From: Nitrospiria bacterium
GTDB lineage: Bacteria > Nitrospirota > Nitrospiria > JACQBZ01
Direction of reading: 5' to 3'
NCBI GenBank assembly: GCA_035498035.1
Contig: DATKAN010000065.1
Location: 1 to 49,033 of the forward strand
DNA length: 49,033 nucleotides
Below are positions 31,557-39,918 of this stretch, piece by piece. A program made the translations under genes and the position numbers. Under the pieces are notes generated by a model that saw only the letters and a program-made list of their open reading frames with translations, made no database searches and was not told the origin of the DNA. Within the stretch, counting starts at the first letter, position 1. Every line of letters begins with the position of its first letter.

Positions 31557-34067
31557 TCAAGGCGCAATCGCGATCGTCGTGTCGCCGCACAATGTATTGT
31601 TCGTTTCATCCAACTCGACCACGGCTTTGCCGTTATCGGCCATCCCACAGACATAGTAATCTCCCGGCGGGGTCGTGGAGGGAACAGTCAAAGTGTTTGA
31701 AGCCGTGTTGCCACTGCCGGCCCCCAAAGGACCCACGGATCGGGTCAGGGTAAATGCAACATCATCTCCGTCTCCAAAATTCGTGTTGGCCGACAGATGG
31801 AACGCAATGGTAAAAATTCCGGTTGAAACCGTTCCCTGGTTTTCCACCGTGTTCGTGACCGAAAGCGTCCCCCCCGCATTGACCGTCGTGACATCCGGCG
31901 CCACGTCGGTCATGAGCAGATCCGGACGGGTCACCCGGATCGTGGAGGCGGAACAGCGCGTGTTGTTGGTGTCATCCGATTCGTTCACCGTATTTCCGCT
32001 GTCGACCTTCGCACAGATATAATAATCCCCAAGAGGCGTATTGGAAGGCACGCTCAGCTCGATGGAGGATGTGCCGCCCGCTCCGGCTCCCAGGGAGCTC
32101 ACAGATCGCGTCGCTCCAAATGAAATGTCGTCGGAATCCCCATAGGTCCCGTTGGTTGAAAGGCGATAGGAAATCCTGAAGCTTTCCGCCAAGGATTCAC
32201 CCTGGTTCCACTCCGTATCGGTCACCGACACCGTGTCCCCCGGATTGACCTTTTGCGAAGTAAAGGCCACGTTCGTGATGATCAGATCCGGCGGACCCGT
32301 CACCTGAATATTCGCAAAACTACTTAAACTCATCCGATAAATAATCCCCGGCTCTCCGTTTCCAAGCTCTCCCGCCGAGATGAGAACATCGATCAATCCA
32401 TCGCCGTTGAGATCCCCAAGGTTGGCCCCGGCGGTTCCAAAGTAATGAACGTTGTCGACGAACGGATTGTCGATTCCGGAAAGGACGGTGGCGTCGTACC
32501 CGGAGAAGATCAGGACTCGTCCGGCGCAGGCCTGATGGTTGACGATGGCTCCCGATTCCCCGGCCATAAAATCCGGATGGCCGTCACCGTTTAGGTCCCC
32601 CATCTTGGCCATCCAGCCGGATCCCGTCAAAGAACCGCCGAGGCGACCCCCGGGGACATCCCCGTCAAATCGCAACGGGCCGAAACCATCAGGACGTTGA
32701 AGGGGTGATCCGGTGGCCCCGTCATAGAGATAGATGGATCCCGCAGAGGGAATTCCGTTTGGAGATGCGGTATAGGCCGCAATCGCAAGGTCGGGCTTCC
32801 CGTCCCCGTTGATGTCTCCCACCGCCTCGATCGCGCCACAGCACCCCCCGAAATGATCTCCCGCGTTCCCGCCGTCCAGACGATAGAGGAGCGGGAAATT
32901 GCCATTTATATCCTTTTGTCCCGAGAAGACAAAGGCGCTGCCCGCCCCATCCTTGCTATCGGGACTGGCGCTTGGAGCCCCCACGATAAAATCGGGCACA
33001 CCATCCCCGTTAAGATCCCCGGCCCCTGAAACCGACATCCCGAAATCCCCGCTACCGTCCGGACTGTCAATGCGCTTGATTCGTGTTCCGTCCTTTCCCG
33101 AATAAAGGACAACGTAGTTTCCGATGTTCGCGCCGACCATCAGGTCGGGAATTCCGTCTTCGTTGATATCCCCGACGGACTCGACGGACACTCCAAAGCC
33201 GTCGTTTTTTTCATCAGCGGGGAACGTCAACCCGGACATGGCCGAGCCGTTCGATCCGGAATAGGCCTGGGCCGCGCCCACCGTATTATCTCCGATGAGC
33301 AGGTCGGGGATCCCATCCCCATCGAGGTCTCCCGCGTCCACCGCGTAGCCCCATCCGGTTCCATTAATATGGAAAATCGGAGACCCATCCTTGCCCGAAT
33401 AAACATAAGCGGCTCCATCTCCGTTTCCATCTACCTGACTAACAATAAAGTCCGATATCCCGTCCTGTCTCGGGTTATTGATATTCCCCAGATGGTCGCT
33501 GATTTTTTTGACGAAATATCCAAAACCGTTTTCCTGATTTGGCCCCTGTGAAGACACGAAGGAAGATTTAACCTGAATGGTTCGGGTGAAGAGGCATCCT
33601 GTGTTGTTGGCCTTATCTGACTCGGCCACTTTGAATTTATAATCGGCCATCGCACACAAAAGGTAGCTCCCGGCGGGAGTTTTGGAAGGAACGGTGAGTT
33701 TGGTCGAGTCGGCGCTGCTTTCTCCCGTATTTAACGAGGTCACCGATCGGGTGGCGGAAAAGGCGATGTCATCTCCATCGCCGAACACAGCGTTCGTGGA
33801 AAGGTGGAACCCGATGGCGAAGGAGCCCGCCGAGGCGCTTCCTTGGTTTTTAACAGTGTTTGACACGGTGAAATTTTCACCGGGTGCGATGGCCGTGACG
33901 GTGCTCGATAGGGCCGAAAGGACCAAGTCCGCACTCGGGGATGATGAGGGTGGGTTCACGGCCGTCGATCCTCCCCCACCCCCGCTGTTTCCGCCACAGG
34001 CGGAGAAAGCCATCAGGGAGAAAAAAAGAATCCCCCGGACTGCCTGTTTTTCCATGTATTTGTTCAT
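31557..34067 (-). CDS. Large lipoprotein with CARDB-like and FG-GAP repeat domains
   Basis: 836 residues. Lipobox FSAC (Cys about 24) is followed by GGNSGGGGGS. A CARDB-like domain (about 45-165) comes first. A seven-bladed FG-GAP/integrin-alpha-type propeller follows (about 170-550), whose calcium loops read DLDGDGIPD, DINEDGIPD, DLNGDGVPD, DINGDGKPD, DLNGDGHPD and DLNGDGLID. Two more CARDB domains end the chain (about 560-700 and 705-836). It is a surface adhesion-type architecture; calcium binding is predicted from the loops. Start 34067 has TTGGA eight bases upstream; 34085 is an alternative. A promoter with the palindromic box lies at 34309-34351. Confidence 0.88.
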   Translation of the reverse strand: MNKYMEKQAVRGILFFSLMAFSACGGNSGGGGGSTAVNPPSSSPSADLVLSALSSTVTAIAPGENFTVSNTVKNQGSASAGSFAIGFHLSTNAVFGDGDDIAFSATRSVTSLNTGESSADSTKLTVPSKTPAGSYLLCAMADYKFKVAESDKANNTGCLFTRTIQVKSSFVSSQGPNQENGFGYFVKKISDHLGNINNPRQDGISDFIVSQVDGNGDGAAYVYSGKDGSPIFHINGTGWGYAVDAGDLDGDGIPDLLIGDNTVGAAQAYSGSNGSAMSGLTFPADEKNDGFGVSVESVGDINEDGIPDLMVGANIGNYVVLYSGKDGTRIKRIDSPDGSGDFGMSVSGAGDLNGDGVPDFIVGAPSASPDSKDGAGSAFVFSGQKDINGNFPLLYRLDGGNAGDHFGGCCGAIEAVGDINGDGKPDLAIAAYTASPNGIPSAGSIYLYDGATGSPLQRPDGFGPLRFDGDVPGGRLGGSLTGSGWMAKMGDLNGDGHPDFMAGESGAIVNHQACAGRVLIFSGYDATVLSGIDNPFVDNVHYFGTAGANLGDLNGDGLIDVLISAGELGNGEPGIIYRMSLSSFANIQVTGPPDLIITNVAFTSQKVNPGDTVSVTDTEWNQGESLAESFRISYRLSTNGTYGDSDDISFGATRSVSSLGAGAGGTSSIELSVPSNTPLGDYYICAKVDSGNTVNESDDTNNTRCSASTIRVTRPDLLMTDVAPDVTTVNAGGTLSVTNTVENQGTVSTGIFTIAFHLSANTNFGDGDDVAFTLTRSVGPLGAGSGNTASNTLTVPSTTPPGDYYVCGMADNGKAVVELDETNNTLCGDTTIAIAP

Positions 34068-34101
34068 GAAAGCGATCCAATGCATTGATTAGGAACACAA
34101 C

Positions 34102-34135
34102 AGCCCTCATCCGGGGATTCGCTCGGAAGAGGGCT
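34102..34135 (-). terminator. Terminator-like hairpin in the leader of the FG-GAP gene
   Basis: On the minus strand AGCCCTC...GAGGGCT with inner TCCG/CGGA, followed by GTTGTGTT, 35 bases before the start codon. It resembles the leader hairpin at 5111-5150 in position and in the sequence AGCC(T/C)TCTTC(T/C)GAGC. Confidence 0.5.
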
Positions 34136-34302
34136 ATCAGAATGGGTCCATTCCCCCAATGGCCGCGGATGGCACGTCTGTCCTCTCACGGAGGCGCATG
34201 GAACAGTTCTATCTTCGGAGATTTCATGAAATGACATCACCCCCGGGATCGGTGTCCAGCCTCGAAAAAATCCTCTATGACGAATGAGGGAGGTAAACGG
34301 TC
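34136..34302 (-). ncRNA. Long 5' leader of the FG-GAP lipoprotein gene
   Basis: About 235 bases lie between the predicted transcription start and the ATG, including the hairpin described separately. It shares TCCATGCGCC and the closing hairpin pattern with the 4939-5236 leader, but not enough to prove homology. No known riboswitch class is recognised. Confidence 0.3.
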
Positions 34303-34308
34303 TGCAAG

Positions 34309-34351
34309 ATTATAGTATTATGGTATACAAAATGTCAACTACACGAAAGTG
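34309..34351 (-). promoter_or_regulatory. Promoter with CACTTTCGTGTA box, second copy
   Basis: On the minus strand CACTTTCGTGTAG (34351-34339), TTGACA (34338-34333), an 18-base spacer, TATAAT (34314-34309). Near-consensus sigma-70 promoter pointing at the gene starting at 34067. The upstream box and its one-base distance to the -35 match 4889-4909. Confidence 0.7.
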
Positions 34352-34468
34352 GCTTTTGGGTATGTTTTTTTCATTCCAAACGGGGGTCTGTCCATTGTCG
34401 CTGAAGGAGGAGTTACCGGCCGGGATATTTTGGAAGGAGCGGGCCACCGATGGCGAGCCATTGGAGGC

Positions 34469-35125
34469 TTAGGCCGACTTTGTACCGAGATGCCGCATGA
34501 ACCAATCCGCCGCCAGGCGGGCCACTTCCTCCAGGGCGCCCGGCTCTTCAAAGAGATGGGTCGCGCCCGGAACGATGACCAAATCTTTCTCCGTCTTGAG
34601 GCGATCATAGGCGTGTTGATTCAGTTTGACGACCGCATCGTCATGGCCCCCGACGATCAGCAGGGTCGGCGCCTTCACGCGATAAAGGACCGGTCCGGCC
34701 AGATCGGGACGCCCTCCCCTCGACACGACCGCCCGGATCGTCGGGCCCAGGACGGCCGCCGCCTCGAGCGCGGCCGCAGCCCCCGTGCTGGCCCCGAAAT
34801 AGCCGATCTTGAGCTTCATCGTTTCCGGCCGGGCGGTCAGCCATTTTGTGGCGGCCGTCAAACGATCCGTAAGCAGATGAATATCGAAACGGGTTTTGTA
34901 AACGGAATCCTCCTCCTCCGTGAGAAGATCAAACAACAGCGTTCCGATTCCGGCTTGACGAAGCACCGCCGCGACATAATTGTTCCGCGGGCTGTGCCGG
35001 CTGCTGCCGCTCCCGTGGGCGAACAACACAAGCCCCGGCGCCCCGGAAGGGATTGCAAGCACGCCCTGCAGGGTCACGGAGTCCACTCGAATCCGCACAG
35101 GATGCTCTGACATGTCCTTGGCCAT
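34469..35125 (-). CDS. Alpha/beta hydrolase (dienelactone-hydrolase-like)
   Basis: 218 residues, cytoplasmic. The oxyanion-side motif is LFAHGSGSSRHSPRN, the nucleophile elbow is GYFGASTGAAAA (Ser in G-x-S-x-G), Asp is in LLIVGGHDDAVV and His in VPGATHLFEEPG. This set matches the small DLH-like hydrolases often found next to or fused with phosphoribosyltransferases. The substrate is unknown. No RBS better than the one at 35125 was found; later in-frame starts at 35113 are possible. Confidence 0.88.
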   Translation of the reverse strand: MAKDMSEHPVRIRVDSVTLQGVLAIPSGAPGLVLFAHGSGSSRHSPRNNYVAAVLRQAGIGTLLFDLLTEEEDSVYKTRFDIHLLTDRLTAATKWLTARPETMKLKIGYFGASTGAAAALEAAAVLGPTIRAVVSRGGRPDLAGPVLYRVKAPTLLIVGGHDDAVVKLNQHAYDRLKTEKDLVIVPGATHLFEEPGALEEVARLAADWFMRHLGTKSA

Positions 35126-35260
35126 CCCTGACTTCCTTTTATATCAATATGGGCCCGCCTATGCCAATCTACTCATTGCACCGGGTTTATGTTATCATTG
35201 ATTGTGTTTGAGATGCAAAGACGAATCGTAAAGCGGCGTTCTGCAAGGGAGATGATCCTC

Positions 35261-36121
35261 ATGACGGATCGTTGGGTTTTCGAAGCAAGCGAACAGGATT
35301 TTGAGAAGCAGGTGCTTGAACGATCAAGGACCACGCCGGTTCTGGTCGATTTCTGGGCCTCCTGGTGCGGACCTTGTCGGGTGCTCGGACCGTTGTTGGA
35401 AAAAGCGGTCGAAGAGCGCCATGGGGAGATTCTCCTGGCCAAGGTCAACAGCGATGAAAATCCAAATCTCGCCCTTCGATACGGCATTCAAAGCATCCCA
35501 ACCGTGCTGGCCTTCATCGACGGCAAGCTCGCCAACGGATTCATGGGGGCCTTGCCCCAGCAGGCGATCCGGGAGTTTGTCGAGGAAATGCTCCCCAAAG
35601 AGACGGATAAACTGGCCCGGGAGGCGGGGGAACTTGAACTCAAACAGCGATGGGACGAAGCCCTGGAGCGTTTTCGGGAGGCCCTTCGGTTGGACCCGAA
35701 TCACCCGGTCTCCCTCATCGGCCAAATGGGTGTACTCGTCCGTCTTGAGCGATGGCCGGAGGCGGAGGAGGCCTATCAAAAAATGCCGGGACACCTCCAG
35801 ATGAACGATGAGATCCGGATGCTGAAAACCCGTCTGGACCTCGGCCGCGCGCAGGCCGGAGGTCTGACGATTCCGGAGCTTCAGAGAAAACTTCAGGCCG
35901 ACCCGGACGATCTCGAAGCCCGGGATCGACTGGCTTCCCTTTATGCCGCGAAGGAACAGTATCGTGAAGCCCTCGAGGAATGGCTGGCGATCGTGAAACG
36001 GGATCGGCGCTTCAAGGACGACGGCGCGCGCAAAAGGATGCTCCAGATTTTCGAACTGATCGATCCCCGCAGTCCCCTGGCCGAGGAATTCCGCGAGAAA
36101 CTGGCCCGGGCCATTTTTTAG
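35261..36121 (+). CDS. cnoX: Thioredoxin-TPR chaperedoxin (CnoX/YbbN-like)
   Basis: 286 residues, close to the 284 of E. coli CnoX. The N-terminal thioredoxin domain (1-110) has an intact CGPC at 36-39 and cis-Pro in SIPTVLAF. The rest is a TPR-like helical domain (LKQRWDEALERFREALRLDPNHP and so on) with AKEQYREALEEWLAIVKRD at the end. CnoX-type proteins bind unfolding proteins and protect their cysteines; family members with CGPC can also be reductases. Start 35261 follows AAGGGAG; the frame continues upstream to 35189 without RBS. Confidence 0.9.
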   Translation: MTDRWVFEASEQDFEKQVLERSRTTPVLVDFWASWCGPCRVLGPLLEKAVEERHGEILLAKVNSDENPNLALRYGIQSIPTVLAFIDGKLANGFMGALPQQAIREFVEEMLPKETDKLAREAGELELKQRWDEALERFREALRLDPNHPVSLIGQMGVLVRLERWPEAEEAYQKMPGHLQMNDEIRMLKTRLDLGRAQAGGLTIPELQRKLQADPDDLEARDRLASLYAAKEQYREALEEWLAIVKRDRRFKDDGARKRMLQIFELIDPRSPLAEEFREKLARAIF

Positions 36122-36275
36122 TGAACCCGCCTGAACTCTTCCCCCGCGCTTGAAATCCGCCCGGAACTACCAATCTAAAACAACCGGTCCCGGCCCGTCC
36201 CCGGAATCTGAATAAGGGCTGTCTATCCAACTCTTAGGAGGCATACTTCCTGTTTTTTCCCCTCATTTAGGGGGA

Positions 36276-36304
36276 TTGAATTCCGACGGTTCATTCGGTA
36301 AATT
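36276..36304 (+). promoter_or_regulatory. Promoter of the CysD-like/sulfatase-like pair, with small hairpin upstream
   Basis: TTGAAT (36276-36281), a 17-base spacer, TAAATT (36299-36304). A CCCC-TCATTTA-GGGG hairpin at 36259-36273 abuts the -35. The 12 bases GGGGATTGAATT recur at 42874-42885, in the same relation to the promoter of the large synthase gene. Confidence 0.45.
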
Positions 36305-36369
36305 GATCACTCATCGTATCTGAAGTTGGGAGATTTCGGTCATCACGCCAGCAATCAGGAGAGAGTCCA

Positions 36370-37197
36370 ATGCAAAACACACCCGAAAAGTCAACTTATC
36401 TAAGTCTTAATTTGAACGAGAAGGTCGAATTGGGAAAAAAGGTTGTCCGGGAGGCGATCGACCGGTTCGGCCTGGATCGGGTCGTCGTCGCCTGGACCGG
36501 CGGCAAGGATAGCACCGTGATGCTCTGGCTGATCCGGGAGGTCTGCCGCGAGCGCAACTGCCGTGTTCCGGACCTCATGTTCATCAACGAAGGCTGCGTT
36601 TTTGACGAGGTCATGTCCTTCAAGGACCGGATGGAGCGGGAGTGGTCGCTGAAGATTCATGAAGTAAAGAACGACGACGTGATGCGGCTGGTCCGGAAGC
36701 CGGGCGACGTGGTCCGCGTCGCGGACTTAAGTCCGCGAAACCGGGAGGAGATCAAGAAACTGAACTTTGTCGAAGAGAGCTTTGTCTGGGAGCCGGAGTC
36801 CTACGTCGGCAACCATCTCATGAAAACGGTGGCCATGAATCTTTTCATCGAGTCCAACCGGATCGCGGCCGTCTACACGGGCGTTCGATGGGACGAGCAG
36901 TCTGCACGGGCCAACGAAACCTATTTCAGCCCAAGGATCGGCCCGGATCACAGTCGGATCCACCCGATCCTCCACTTCCGGGAGCGGGATATCTGGGACC
37001 TGATCCACGGCCACAAAATTCCGGTGAATCCCCTCTATGCGTTGGGCTTCCGCTCGCTCGGGACGAAGGACACGACCACCCGATCGAGCGATCTTCCGGC
37101 CTGGGAGCAGGACTTGGAGAATACCACCGAGCGGGGAGGCCGACGGCAGGACAAGGAAGGAATCATGGAACGCCTCCGCGAGTTGGGGTACATGTAA
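36370..37197 (+). CDS. CysD-like / PAPS-reductase family ATP pyrophosphatase
   Basis: 275 residues. The PP-loop is TGGKDS at 43-48 (VVVAWTGGKDSTVML). Further similarity is to the small subunit of ATP sulfurylase (CysD): RWDEQSARANETYFSPRI, HPILHFRERDIWDLIHGHKIP, FRSLGTKDTT and a C-terminal ERGGRRQDKEGIMERLRELGYM. CysD normally works with the GTPase CysN, which is absent next to it here. It may therefore be a sulfate- or other-oxyanion-adenylating enzyme in a non-assimilatory role. AGGAGAG precedes the ATG. The next gene begins 12 bases after the stop. Confidence 0.88.
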   Translation: MQNTPEKSTYLSLNLNEKVELGKKVVREAIDRFGLDRVVVAWTGGKDSTVMLWLIREVCRERNCRVPDLMFINEGCVFDEVMSFKDRMEREWSLKIHEVKNDDVMRLVRKPGDVVRVADLSPRNREEIKKLNFVEESFVWEPESYVGNHLMKTVAMNLFIESNRIAAVYTGVRWDEQSARANETYFSPRIGPDHSRIHPILHFRERDIWDLIHGHKIPVNPLYALGFRSLGTKDTTTRSSDLPAWEQDLENTTERGGRRQDKEGIMERLRELGYM

Positions 37198-37209
37198 ACA
37201 AGGTTGTTT

Positions 37210-38034
37210 ATGAATAATCTGGTCTACCTGATCATCGACAGCGCCCGTTACGATTCCTTTGAGTCGGCCGCAACCCCGACCATGCGGAATCTGGGCCGGC
37301 TGGAGCGGCGATACAGCTATGCGGGGTGGACCTCCCCGTCCCATTTCGTCTATCTGATGGGGATGACGCCGCACGTCAGTCCGGTGGGGGTGTTTGCCTC
37401 GGAGGTCTACAAAAAGGATTATCTGAAGTGGGGAGACCGGCTGGGAATTTCAAACCTTGCCATGCGGGATTTCGTTCCGGGCTTCTGGCTTCCCCAGTTT
37501 TTAAAATCCAAAGGGTATAAAACCCATGCCCGGGTTTCGATGCCGATCATCAACCCGATGACCGTCCTGAATGCCTCGTTCGACTCCTACCGGCTGATGG
37601 ACCGGTACAACGAATTCGAGTCGATGATCGACGACGTGTCGTTTGATGCGGGTCCCGGATTTTACCTGTTGAACCTGGGCGAAGCGCATTATCCCTACGG
37701 CATTCCCCCCGGGGAGATGCCGCCCCTTCACGGGGAGGCGGGTATCTTCAAACGATCCGGTGAAGATGTTTTTGGACACCGGCCGGACACGCCCGACCTG
37801 ACGGGTTACTATTTCGAGAAGAAACATCTGGACCTCTTCCGCGCCCGGCAGATCGCGGCCATCGAAGAAGTGGACCGTCTGATGGAGCGACTCTTCAAGA
37901 AATGTCCTCCGGGAACTCATATCATCATTACCTCCGACCACGGGGAGCTGTTCGGCGAGGACGGCTATTTCGGACACGGGCCGATCATGCACCCGAAGGT
38001 TTTCGAGGTCCCCTTTATCGAGGGAAAAATATAG
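37210..38034 (+). CDS. Sulfatase/alkaline-phosphatase superfamily hydrolase
   Basis: 274 residues. The N-terminal metal motif LIIDSARYDS has Asp10. The nucleophile strand reads AGWTSPSH (39-45), with Thr41/Ser42 where arylsulfatases carry the formylglycine Cys, so a phosphatase-like or transferase mechanism is more likely. GEAHYPYG and IITSDHGELFGEDGYFGHGP supply the remaining metal ligands. It lacks a signal peptide, so it should be cytoplasmic, and it is shorter than typical sulfatases. It is coupled to the CysD-like gene upstream; a joint sulfate- or phosphate-ester reaction is inferred. ATG 37210 is preferred to the in-frame TTG at 37204. Confidence 0.8.
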   Translation: MNNLVYLIIDSARYDSFESAATPTMRNLGRLERRYSYAGWTSPSHFVYLMGMTPHVSPVGVFASEVYKKDYLKWGDRLGISNLAMRDFVPGFWLPQFLKSKGYKTHARVSMPIINPMTVLNASFDSYRLMDRYNEFESMIDDVSFDAGPGFYLLNLGEAHYPYGIPPGEMPPLHGEAGIFKRSGEDVFGHRPDTPDLTGYYFEKKHLDLFRARQIAAIEEVDRLMERLFKKCPPGTHIIITSDHGELFGEDGYFGHGPIMHPKVFEVPFIEGKI

Positions 38035-38054
38035 TCGGCTTGGGAAGAACGGCG

Positions 38055-39908
38055 ATGAATATCAATGCTCTCAAAGTTACTTTTATCGTGATAGGCGTGG
38101 TTTCGCTCGCTTTCATGACTCAGGGTTGCGGGAAAAATGGCGGTTCTTCTCCATCCTCACTCGTCAGCGGCACCGTCGGCACCCCACCCGTCACCCCTCC
38201 GCCTCCCGGGCCCACAATCTCCGGAACGGCCGCAACGGGGGCACCCATACCCGATGCAGTGGTGACGATCAAGGATCCAAGCGGGCAATCGAAGACAGGA
38301 ACAACCGACGACAACGGCAAATACAGCATCGATGTCACCGGAATGACTCCCCCGTTTCTGTTGAAGGTCGATCCGGCCTCCGGAGCATCCCTCTTCAGTT
38401 TTGGATTGCAACAAACGGGGAATGTGAATATTCATCCCTATACGAATTTGATGATCGGCATATGGTACAAGCTCAAAGGACTTGATGTTGAGGACGCCTT
38501 TGCGACGATGGGAAGCACCACCCCGGTTCCATCCGCGATCGAGGTTTCGACCCTTTCCAGGATTACAAATCACATTCTTCAGATTTGGATTACGAAACAA
38601 GGTCTGGCTCCCAAATCGTTTGATTTCATCACCACTCCCTTTGACACGAACGATCCCGGCTTTGATGGCGTCCTCAAGCTCACTCAGATCGATCCGAACA
38701 CCGATACGGTGACGATTTATCAGGATTCGAATACAAACCAAATATCCACTCTATCTTGGGATCCGTCAACCAGCGCTGTTTCCGTCACCACCGATTCCGT
38801 CACGGCCACCACGGCCGGTCAGGTGCATAATAGCACAAGAACCTCTTTTGTGATTCCCACTACGGCCTCGCTTCAAACGGCATTAAACGGAGTGAACGTC
38901 GCTCTTTCGAATGTTGTGGCCACCGCTAATTCTTCAAATAATCTCATCGATCTCGCGGCTAATCTTGCTGAATATTTTGATGACGGCTATATGCAGGATG
39001 GGTTCGGAAATGACGTCGGAGCGGCTTCGCTTGCGACACTTCTGCAAGGTGTGGCGGCCAATCTCAAATCCTTTTCGGTCTACCGGATCGTTTCATTCGA
39101 TGGTAATAGCAATGTCATTCAGGTTGTACCCATTTTCTCATGGACCCAAAACGGGGACACCCTGCTGCGGATGGTAAATAAAGGCGGTGGCGGCCTTTAC
39201 TTCAAGTTGCACAACGGCTCCTGGCTCATTTACGGAAATCAACAGAGCGCAAGCGTCGGCGCACAAGGGATAACGGTTAATACCATGTCGGGGGATTTGA
39301 CCGATGGAGTCACCCAGAATTTTCAGGTGCAGGTCACTGCGCCGACGGGAACTCTAGCCGATGTCAAGGCAACTGTGGGCGCCACCGATTATCAGCTGAC
39401 ACAATGGTCGACCGTACTCGTGGATTCGATAACTTCTGTCCCAAAAGATGTATTTACGAACGTTCCTGTTCTTACCCAAATTCCTCCCCTCGGGACTTCT
39501 ACGGCATTTACTCTCACTACTACCGCTGCAGGCCCACTACTGTTCTACAACGATACCCTCGATGCGACAACGACGGAGCCGATCCAGATTACGAACCTGG
39601 GAGGGCATACCCTGGACGACGCGCACCTTGACAACCTATTGACGGTCGAATGGACCCTTCCGATCTCCTTTCCGATTGGACATGTGGAGCTAACCGGATT
39701 GGTAACGGCGGATGGGTCTTCCTGTAAAGTATACAGCCAGGTCCTCGGAGCATCCGCCACCAGTGGGACGATCACCCTCCCTGCGACTTGCGGGGGCTAC
39801 CCTGTCGTTTCAAATGGAACATCTTCCGGACCAGATCCGGCAGTGATCCAAGTCACTGTTTGGGGTGTGAACGACGAACAGACACAGGTCCAATATCATT
39901 TCAGGTAA
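38055..39908 (+). CDS. Large lipoprotein with an N-terminal carboxypeptidase-regulatory-like domain
   Basis: 617 residues. Signal peptide ending MTQGC (Cys25; an imperfect lipobox), then a Gly/Ser/Pro spacer. Residues about 50-110 form a CarboxypepD_reg-like beta-sandwich (ISGTAATGAPIPDAVVTIKDPSGQSKTGTTDDNGKYSI). A helical region (about 120-330) and a beta-rich C-terminal half follow; I recognise no family there. The start at 38055 is chosen for the signal peptide and GGGAAG upstream; the frame extends back to 37902 inside the preceding gene. Its relation to the enzymes upstream, 20 bases away, is unclear. Confidence 0.78.
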   Translation: MNINALKVTFIVIGVVSLAFMTQGCGKNGGSSPSSLVSGTVGTPPVTPPPPGPTISGTAATGAPIPDAVVTIKDPSGQSKTGTTDDNGKYSIDVTGMTPPFLLKVDPASGASLFSFGLQQTGNVNIHPYTNLMIGIWYKLKGLDVEDAFATMGSTTPVPSAIEVSTLSRITNHILQIWITKQGLAPKSFDFITTPFDTNDPGFDGVLKLTQIDPNTDTVTIYQDSNTNQISTLSWDPSTSAVSVTTDSVTATTAGQVHNSTRTSFVIPTTASLQTALNGVNVALSNVVATANSSNNLIDLAANLAEYFDDGYMQDGFGNDVGAASLATLLQGVAANLKSFSVYRIVSFDGNSNVIQVVPIFSWTQNGDTLLRMVNKGGGGLYFKLHNGSWLIYGNQQSASVGAQGITVNTMSGDLTDGVTQNFQVQVTAPTGTLADVKATVGATDYQLTQWSTVLVDSITSVPKDVFTNVPVLTQIPPLGTSTAFTLTTTAAGPLLFYNDTLDATTTEPIQITNLGGHTLDDAHLDNLLTVEWTLPISFPIGHVELTGLVTADGSSCKVYSQVLGASATSGTITLPATCGGYPVVSNGTSSGPDPAVIQVTVWGVNDEQTQVQYHFR

Positions 39909-39918
39909 GAGTTTCTAC

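Noticed and set aside
37902-38054. Upstream extension of the 38055 lipoprotein
   Set aside because: Overlaps the sulfatase-like gene; the lipoprotein signal begins at 38055.
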